From: JBAXGE01 sp044344145 | GTDB taxonomy: Bacteria; Planctomycetota; Phycisphaerae; WQYP01 | Direction: 5' to 3' | Length of the DNA: 10,383 nt | Assembly: GCA_044344145.1 (NCBI GenBank) | Contig: JBIJDM010000088.1 | Coordinates: forward strand, 1 to 10,383 | Part shown: positions 5,700 to 10,383 of the stretch, piece by piece | How the letters are laid out: each line of letters starts with the position of its first letter | Position numbering within the stretch: the stretch's first letter is position 1 | Position numbers and translations under genes: made by a program | Notes under the pieces: model-generated | What the model was told of the DNA's origin: nothing | The model's input: the letters and a program-made list of their open reading frames with translations, nothing else | Database searches by the model: none

Positions 5700-6713
5700 A
5701 TGCAAACAAGGGTGGTACAACTTGAGACCGGTCTGGCCGATGCCGTGGCCCTGCTAAATGCCGGGCAGGTGGTGGCGTTCGCCACCGAGACGGTTTATGG
5801 TCTCGGGGCCGATGCCCGCCAGCCCGAAGCCATCGCCCGCATCTATACCGCCAAGGGGCGGCCCAGCTATAACCCATTGATTGTCCATGTGACCACCCCG
5901 GCCGAGGCGCGGGGGTATATGGCAACGGTGCCCGCGTTTGCCCCGGAATTGATGGCCGCGTTTTGGCCCGGCCCGTTGACGCTGGTGGTCCCGCGCGGCG
6001 GAGCACTGGCCCCGGCGGTTTCCGCAGGTTTACCCAGTGTGGCCCTGCGCTGCCCGGCACATCCGCTGGCCCAGGCGCTGCTGCGGGCCTTTGCGGGTCC
6101 CATTGCCGCCCCCAGCGCGAATCGTTCCGGCTTTGTGTCACCGACCACCGCGGCGCACGTATTGGCGGAGCTTGATGGCCGTATTCCGCTGATTCTCGAC
6201 GGGGGCGCCAGTGCCATTGGTCTGGAATCCACCGTGGTAGACCTGACGACCAGCCCGCCCACACTGCTGCGGCCGGGGGGGATTACCGCCGAACAAATTC
6301 GCGCCATCACCGGCCAACTGATTGTGCCCGATACTTATACCCCGCCGATTGAAGACCTGCGCAGCCCCGGCCTGCTGGCCCGGCATTATGCCCCGCGCAA
6401 ACCCGCGTGGCGCTTTACCACCGCCGAATGGCCCAGCGTGCACGTATGCCTGAAGACCTGCACGCAGCCGGTGACGCTGATTACCGATGCGCCAGCGCTG
6501 CATCTGGACGCCCCGCATGAAACGCTGCTCATGCCCGCGTCCGCATTGGAATACGCGGCCCATCTGTATGACGCTGTCCGCCGGGCCGATGCCCAGAGCG
6601 GTGCGGAAATCTGGGTGCACATGCCCGATGAACACAACGGCGTCTGGCTGGCCATACAGGATCGCTGGCAGCGAGCCACGCAACCGTGGACACTGCGGGA
6701 GGACCGGCCATGA
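5700..6713 (+). CDS. Threonylcarbamoyl-AMP synthase, Sua5 type
   Basis: The enzyme makes L-threonylcarbamoyl-AMP from threonine, bicarbonate and ATP, the first step of t6A modification at position 37 of ANN-decoding tRNAs; the TsaBDE complex then transfers the group. The 337 residues form the two-domain Sua5 version (usual length about 320-350) rather than short TsaC. The YrdC/TsaC domain covers about 10-205, with TETVYGLG (29-36), KGRPSYNPL with K52 and R54, APSANRSG (137-144) and GLESTVVD (174-181). The linker SPGLLARHYAPRKP (222-235) is typical of Sua5, and the C-terminal Sua5 domain follows to about 325. The ATG at 5700 has GGAG seven bases upstream (5689-5692); a closer ATG at 5696 is out of frame and stops at once. 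It opens a tight cluster, its stop overlapping the alanine racemase start by four bases. Confidence 0.95.
   Translation: MQTRVVQLETGLADAVALLNAGQVVAFATETVYGLGADARQPEAIARIYTAKGRPSYNPLIVHVTTPAEARGYMATVPAFAPELMAAFWPGPLTLVVPRGGALAPAVSAGLPSVALRCPAHPLAQALLRAFAGPIAAPSANRSGFVSPTTAAHVLAELDGRIPLILDGGASAIGLESTVVDLTTSPPTLLRPGGITAEQIRAITGQLIVPDTYTPPIEDLRSPGLLARHYAPRKPAWRFTTAEWPSVHVCLKTCTQPVTLITDAPALHLDAPHETLLMPASALEYAAHLYDAVRRADAQSGAEIWVHMPDEHNGVWLAIQDRWQRATQPWTLREDRP
6697..6703 (+). promoter_or_regulatory. Ribosome binding site choosing the alr start
   Basis: GGGAGGA ends six bases before the ATG at 6710 and lies inside the end of the Sua5 gene. It supports 6710 over an in-frame ATG at 6686, which would lengthen the protein by eight residues and has no such site. 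Confidence 0.7.
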
Positions 6714-7843
6714 TCGCACCCCATGGGGTATTACAACTGTCCCGCCGGGCGTTTTTGGAAAACGTCCGCGTGACCCGCGGCCAGGTGCAGGCCCAGACCC
6801 AGATTGCCCTCACGCTTAAGGCCAATGGCTATGGCCACGGCTGGGCCCAGATGGCGGATTTGGCCCGCGCGGCGGGGTTGTCCTGGGTAGTGACGTACAA
6901 CCTTGATGAAGCCGTGCAGGTGCATCAGCATCAGCCGGAGCTGGATATTTTGGTCTTGTCCGCGTGGCGGTATCAGCCGGATTATGTCCTGAGTGCCGAA
7001 GCGCAGGCGGCGCTGGCCAGCGGGCGCGTGCGTATGACCCTCATCACGCTCGATGATGCCCGCGCCTGGGATGCGTATGTGGCCCGGGCGCAGCTTGGCA
7101 AGGTGCCGGTGCATGTGCAACTGGATTGCGGTCTTACGCGCGGCGGGGCAGCGGAAAGTGATTGGTTACCGCTGATCACAGGTTTACGCGCGGCCCAGGC
7201 GCTGCGGCTGGAGGGTTTGTTCGCGCATTTTTCGCATGGCGAATGTCCCGGCCATCCCGCACTGCTACAGCAATGGCAGCGGTTTCAAACGTTTGTCCGC
7301 GCCCACGGCGCGGGCTTACTGACGCATATGCAAAACAGCGGTGGGACGTGGTCCTTGGGGGCACAGCCAGTGCAAATGGTGCGGGTGGGGATTGCGTTGT
7401 ATGGCTTGCAGGCCGGGAGCGAACCCACGCCGGGGTTGCAGCCGATAGCCCGGTTGCTGGCGCCGATTATCGCAGTGCATGAGGTGGCCGCCGGGGTGGG
7501 CGCGGGGTATGGGCATACGTTTGTCACCACCCGGCCCAGTCGGTTGGCGATTGTGCCGGTGGGCTATGCCGATGGCTATCCCCGGGCGCTGTCGAACCGG
7601 GCTCTGGTGGCGGTGGCGGGCCAGTTGGCCCCGGTGGTGGGGCGGGTGAGTATGGATCAGATTATTGTGGATGTCACGCGTGTGGCTGCGGCGGGGGTGG
7701 GCACACCCGTGGAGGTGATCAGCCCCGATCCCACCGCGCCCCACAGCGTGGAAAAACTCGCCGCGCTATGCGGCACGATTGGTTACGAAGTGGCCACCGG
7801 ATTCGGGCCGCGTTTACAACGTGAGGTATGCGATGGCTTTTGA
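6710..7843 (+). CDS. alr: Alanine racemase, PLP-dependent
   Basis: Alr interconverts L- and D-alanine in the cytosol, supplying D-alanine for peptidoglycan. From the ATG at 6710 the protein has 377 residues, the usual length. The PLP-binding lysine is K37 in LTLKANGYGHG (the common form is VKANAYGHG). The second catalytic base is Y267 in GAGYGHTF. R225 in RVGIALYG is the arginine contacting the PLP ring nitrogen, NSGGTW (209-214) lies in the phosphate region, and GRVSMDQ (311-317) and the C-terminal GTIGYEVATGFGPR are conserved. The residue aligned with the carbamylated lysine of the Geobacillus stearothermophilus enzyme is Q137 (VHVQLDCGLTR), while its partner R144 is kept; Gln here occurs in some family members. 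ATGA overlap with Sua5 and an 11-base overlap with the dehydrogenase imply coupled translation. Confidence 0.95.
   Translation: MIAPHGVLQLSRRAFLENVRVTRGQVQAQTQIALTLKANGYGHGWAQMADLARAAGLSWVVTYNLDEAVQVHQHQPELDILVLSAWRYQPDYVLSAEAQAALASGRVRMTLITLDDARAWDAYVARAQLGKVPVHVQLDCGLTRGGAAESDWLPLITGLRAAQALRLEGLFAHFSHGECPGHPALLQQWQRFQTFVRAHGAGLLTHMQNSGGTWSLGAQPVQMVRVGIALYGLQAGSEPTPGLQPIARLLAPIIAVHEVAAGVGAGYGHTFVTTRPSRLAIVPVGYADGYPRALSNRALVAVAGQLAPVVGRVSMDQIIVDVTRVAAAGVGTPVEVISPDPTAPHSVEKLAALCGTIGYEVATGFGPRLQREVCDGF
7821..7826 (+). promoter_or_regulatory. Ribosome binding site choosing the dehydrogenase start
   Basis: GTGAGG ends six bases before the ATG at 7833. An in-frame ATG at 7779 would add 18 residues with no resemblance to the family's N-terminus, which normally opens with a short beta strand like AFDVVVTR. 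Confidence 0.65.
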
Positions 7844-8813
7844 CGTGGTGGTGACGCGGGTCTTGCCCGAGGCGGGTTTGGAATTGCTGCGCCGATCGGG
7901 GGTGAAGCTCTGGATCAATCCGGTGGATGCGCCGCTGGCACGCGCTGAACTACGGGCCCGCTTGGCTACCGCCGAGGGCGTAGTGGCCACACTGGCCGAT
8001 ACGCTGGATGCGGAGTGTATTGCCGTGGCGCCCCGTCTGCGGGCAGTGAGTAACTATGCGGTGGGGTTCAACAATATTGATATTGCCGCCTGCACGCAGC
8101 GCGGGATCGGCGTGAGTAACACCCCCGGCGTGCTGACGCAGGCTACGGCGGAGACGGCCTGGGCGCTACTCATGATGGCGGCCCGGCGCTGTGGCGAGGC
8201 CGAACGCCATGTCCGCACCGGCACGTGGGCGGGCTGGGGCCCGATGCAATTTCTCGGCGTGGATATTATCGGCCGCACGCTGGGCATCATCGGTCCGGGG
8301 CGCATCGCCAAACAGGTGGCCCGGCTGGCCCGGGGCTTTGATATGAAGGTGCTGTATTATGGCCGTAGTCGCCATGCGGACTGGGATCAGGAATTGGGCG
8401 CGACGTTCACCGATTTGCCCACGTTGCTGCGGGAATCCGATTTTGTCTCGATCCATTGCCCACTCACGCCACAAACCCGGCATCTGCTGGGCCCGGCGCA
8501 ATTGGCGCAGATGAAGCCCACCGCGGTGCTGGTGAATACAGCCCGCGGCCCGGTGGTGGATGAAGCGGCGCTGGCCCGGGCGCTGGCCCGCGGACAAATC
8601 TTTGCCGCCGGGTTGGATGTCTATGAATTCGAACCCACCATCCACCCCGACCTGCTGAATCTGCCCAATGTGGTGCTGCTGCCGCATATCGGCAGCGGAA
8701 CCCAAACCACGCGCAGCCGCATGAGTGTCATGGTCGCGGAAGATGTTCTGGCGATGTTATCAGGGCGGGCACCGGCCCATGCGGTGAATCCGGAAGTGTG
8801 GACCGCACGCTAA
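7833..8813 (+). CDS. D-2-hydroxyacid dehydrogenase, glyoxylate/hydroxypyruvate reductase-like
   Basis: The NAD(P)-dependent enzyme probably reduces glyoxylate or hydroxypyruvate, judging from resemblance to the GyaR/GRHPR group (YAVGFNNIDI at 75-84, NTPGVLTQATAETAWALL at 96-113, GWGPMQFLG at 134-142). The substrate is not proven. From the ATG at 7833 it has 326 residues, normal for the family. The catalytic triad is complete and correctly spaced: R238 (NTARGP), E267 (DVYEFEP) and H285 (LPHIGSG). The Rossmann loop reads GIIGPGRIA (151-159), so the common GLGRIG has Pro at its second position and Ala at its last. After the second beta strand the sequence is YYGRSRHAD; the Arg-Ser-Arg hints at NADPH rather than NADH, which is inference. 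It overlaps alr by 11 bases and ends the cluster. No clear terminator hairpin is seen before the converging gene at 8842. Confidence 0.9.
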   Translation: MAFDVVVTRVLPEAGLELLRRSGVKLWINPVDAPLARAELRARLATAEGVVATLADTLDAECIAVAPRLRAVSNYAVGFNNIDIAACTQRGIGVSNTPGVLTQATAETAWALLMMAARRCGEAERHVRTGTWAGWGPMQFLGVDIIGRTLGIIGPGRIAKQVARLARGFDMKVLYYGRSRHADWDQELGATFTDLPTLLRESDFVSIHCPLTPQTRHLLGPAQLAQMKPTAVLVNTARGPVVDEAALARALARGQIFAAGLDVYEFEPTIHPDLLNLPNVVLLPHIGSGTQTTRSRMSVMVAEDVLAMLSGRAPAHAVNPEVWTAR

Positions 8814-8841
8814 CGACGGGCGACCTCGGCAGAGCACGGGG

Positions 8842-9546
8842 TTAAGGCAGAGAAACCCAGAAGAAGGTGCCTGCACAGAGGGATAGGGCGCCCAGCACCA
8901 GCCCAATGATGGCCATAACGCGGACCGGTTTAGCGCTGTCGCCGCGCAGGGCGATAATACCGCAGGTGATGGCCGCAAGCGCCACCACACCGAAGCAGGC
9001 ACTCGGCAGGCTGATCAGACCGAAAACCAGAGAGAGAATACCCCAGACATTCTGCGTGCTCATGGCACTGGTTTCCAGCGCATCCATGGTAAAGGGCAAA
9101 CCGCAACTCCGGCAGGAATTACTGGTCAGGGGCATGATGGTCCGGCAGCGCGGGCATTGGATTTTCTGCACCGCGTCCACGGTCACAATTTGGGGCGCCC
9201 GATGGCCCGCGGCCGCGTAGGCATGGACCGGATGGGGCGGGGACTTCAGCACTTCCTGCGTTTCGGGGTCAATCAGCACGCCGTTGGGCTGACGGATGGG
9301 GATGTAAATCTGGTGACCGCACGTTGGGCATTGGCCGGGTTGACCGGATATACTGTCATGGCCTTCCAAGCGCGATCCGCAATGCTTGCAGGTGAACGAA
9401 AATCCGCGCAGGCTATTGGGATTGGGCAGGATGACCCGGGGCGCAGTTGGCCCGGGTGGTGGCAAGGGTGCCAGTTCCAATTCCGGCTCGGGCGGCACCG
9501 GCACCGGTGGCGGTTCAGGGCTCGGGGTTGGATCGGACTCCGTCAT
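8842..9546 (-). CDS. Proline-rich double zinc-ribbon membrane protein, DUF4190-like
   Basis: The 234-residue protein has a clear modular build. Residues 7-38 are proline-rich. The first zinc ribbon uses C53, C56, C73 and C76 (FTCKHCGSRL ... CPTCGHQI). The second uses C131, C134, C145 and C148 (CPRCR ... CRSCGLPF). Two hydrophobic segments follow (about 168-199 and 209-231), joined by a short RGDSAKPVR loop, the arrangement of DUF4190-like domains. The ribbons probably face the cytoplasm with the C-terminus anchored in the membrane. The function is unknown; such proteins are common in Planctomycetota, where the F.C..CG..L...D...G....CP.CG pattern recurs. The ATG at 9546 is chosen because upstream sequence in the same frame runs into prmC on the other strand and lacks zinc-ribbon or family features. 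No good ribosome binding site is visible. It converges with the dehydrogenase gene and diverges from prmC. Confidence 0.8.
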   Translation of the reverse strand: MTESDPTPSPEPPPVPVPPEPELELAPLPPPGPTAPRVILPNPNSLRGFSFTCKHCGSRLEGHDSISGQPGQCPTCGHQIYIPIRQPNGVLIDPETQEVLKSPPHPVHAYAAAGHRAPQIVTVDAVQKIQCPRCRTIMPLTSNSCRSCGLPFTMDALETSAMSTQNVWGILSLVFGLISLPSACFGVVALAAITCGIIALRGDSAKPVRVMAIIGLVLGALSLCAGTFFWVSLP

Positions 9547-9634
9547 ACTGCGGTGACTTTCGGCACAGGAAACTCGGATACGGATTCGTATTGGGGCCAC
9601 TCGCCCCGCTTTATAGTCTTTACGATAAGCCAAT
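9547..9634. promoter_or_regulatory. Divergent intergenic region between the zinc-ribbon gene and prmC
   Basis: This 88-base gap must hold the start signals for two genes pointing away from each other. AT-rich sequence is concentrated at 9610-9635: TATAGT at 9612-9617 could serve prmC, and the same stretch read on the minus strand (TATAAA) could serve the zinc-ribbon gene. No convincing -35 box at standard spacing was found for either direction. Confidence 0.3.
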
Positions 9635-10383
9635 ATGACCCAATCAACAACTATCTGGACGGTCGCCAGTCTGATGCAGTGGACGCAGGGGCATTTTGAA
9701 CGCCTCGGAGTGGACGAACCGCGCCTGTCCACAGAACTGCTGCTGGCCCATGCGCTGGGCTGCGACCGCATGCAACTGTATGTGAAATTCGACGCGCAGC
9801 CCGATGCCGCAACGCGTGAACGCTTCCGCGAGCTGGTCAAGCAGCGGGCCCAGCATGTGCCGGTGGCCTATTTGACCCGCCGGGGCTGGTTTTATGCGCT
9901 GGAATTCGATCTGGAACCGGGCGTGCTCATTCCCCGGCCGGATACAGAAACTCTGGTCGAGCAAACGGTCGTCCGGGCCAAGGCGCTGGCAGCCCTGCCC
10001 GCGCTGGCAGATCAGCCCCTGCATATTGCCGATGTGTGCACCGGCAGCGGTTGCGTGGCCATTACGCTGGCCAAGTTTCTGCCCACCGCCACGGTAGTGG
10101 CCACCGATATCAGCCCGGAGGCCATCCGCATCGCCACGGCCAATGCATTGCGGCATAAATTAGACACCCGGGTCACCTTTTACCCCGGCGACCTGCTGGC
10201 ACCTCTGGCCGCGCTGGGCCGGCAATTCCACTTCATCACCGCCAATCCCCCCTATATCCCCAGCGCCACGATTGCCACGCTGGCGGCACAGGTCAAAGAT
10301 CACGAACCGCATCTGGCCTTGGATGGCGGGGCGGATGGGCTGGATTTCTACCGCCGGATTATCCCCGCAGCGCTGCCGCTGCT
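9635..10383 (+). CDS. prmC: Release factor glutamine methyltransferase PrmC (partial, 3' end missing)
   Basis: PrmC uses S-adenosylmethionine to methylate the glutamine of the GGQ motif in release factors RF1 and RF2, raising termination efficiency. The first 249 residues are present and the frame is open to the window edge; the usual length is about 275-300, so roughly 30-50 residues are missing. The N-terminal helical domain (about 1-75) includes STELLLAHALGCDRMQLY. The linker motif LIPRPDTETLVE follows at 98-109. The methyltransferase domain has the SAM loop DVCTGSGCVAITLA (133-146), the acidic strand end at D158 (VVATDIS) and the catalytic NPPY at 204-207. The ATG at 9635 matches the normal family N-terminus. 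No clear ribosome binding site precedes it, so initiation may be leaderless or weak. Transcription must start within the 88-base divergent gap, where TATAGT at 9612-9617 is a possible -10. Confidence 0.94.
   Translation, partial: MTQSTTIWTVASLMQWTQGHFERLGVDEPRLSTELLLAHALGCDRMQLYVKFDAQPDAATRERFRELVKQRAQHVPVAYLTRRGWFYALEFDLEPGVLIPRPDTETLVEQTVVRAKALAALPALADQPLHIADVCTGSGCVAITLAKFLPTATVVATDISPEAIRIATANALRHKLDTRVTFYPGDLLAPLAALGRQFHFITANPPYIPSATIATLAAQVKDHEPHLALDGGADGLDFYRRIIPAALPL

Noticed and set aside
5147..5725. Plus-strand open frame (192 codons) across the sod start and the tRNA
   Set aside because: It reads antisense through both the superoxide dismutase and the tRNA-Ser, which explain the sequence better.
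9157..9699. Plus-strand open frame (180 codons) opposite the zinc-ribbon gene
   Set aside because: It is a shadow frame: the minus strand has paired cysteine motifs and membrane segments, while this frame has no domain and overlaps the prmC start.
9547..9840. Upstream extension of the zinc-ribbon protein to 332 residues
   Set aside because: The extension runs antisense through the start of prmC, whose N-terminal family sequence is clear, and adds no recognisable domain.
1..10383. CRISPR array, insertion sequence or phage module
   Set aside because: Apart from the two-copy 16-base nfo repeat, I saw no regularly spaced repeats, no terminal inverted repeats around an open frame, and no transposase, integrase or phage structural motifs.

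Overview
The window looks like a piece of chromosome from a GC-rich free-living bacterium. Native genes favour G/C-ending codons; a hand count of 3181-3240 gives about 67% GC. Two features suggest Planctomycetota, perhaps a Phycisphaerae-like lineage: the proline-rich protein with two zinc ribbons and a DUF4190-like membrane domain, and the DUF4914 protein with an HPr kinase/PEPCK-like P-loop. This placement is an inference from style of gene content; no rRNA or other marker is present to fix it. I see no CRISPR array, no transposase and no phage module.

Layout. 1-2068: a DUF4914-family gene with its own candidate promoter, a strong ribosome binding site and a near-perfect terminator hairpin. 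2126-3607: a 166-residue protein I do not recognise, followed by endonuclease IV (nfo). A 16-base exact direct repeat, equal to the first 16 bases of nfo, occurs once at the nfo start and once 627 bases upstream, so the unknown gene lies between two copies of the nfo start. 3675-4562: a DUF3800 protein with visibly lower GC (about 48% at 3781-3840), followed by 200 bases without a recognisable gene. 4763-5488 (minus strand): an iron/manganese superoxide dismutase directly behind tRNA-Ser(UGA). 5700-8813: a tight three-gene plus-strand cluster, Sua5-type threonylcarbamoyl-AMP synthase, alanine racemase and a glyoxylate/hydroxypyruvate reductase-like dehydrogenase, overlapping by 4 and 11 bases. 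8842-9546 (minus): the zinc-ribbon/DUF4190 membrane protein. 9635-end: prmC, cut by the window edge and divergent from the zinc-ribbon gene.

How the genes work together. Most are housekeeping: tRNA t6A modification (Sua5) and release-factor methylation (PrmC) serve translation, Alr supplies D-alanine for peptidoglycan, Nfo repairs abasic sites and SOD removes superoxide. The accessory material is concentrated at about 2070-4762, on both sides of nfo. The points most worth a second look are the duplicated nfo start around an unknown gene, the uncharacterised P-loop protein DUF4914, the isolated DUF3800 gene, and a superoxide dismutase in which the Trp-Glu pair next to the last metal-binding His is replaced by Phe-Gly.
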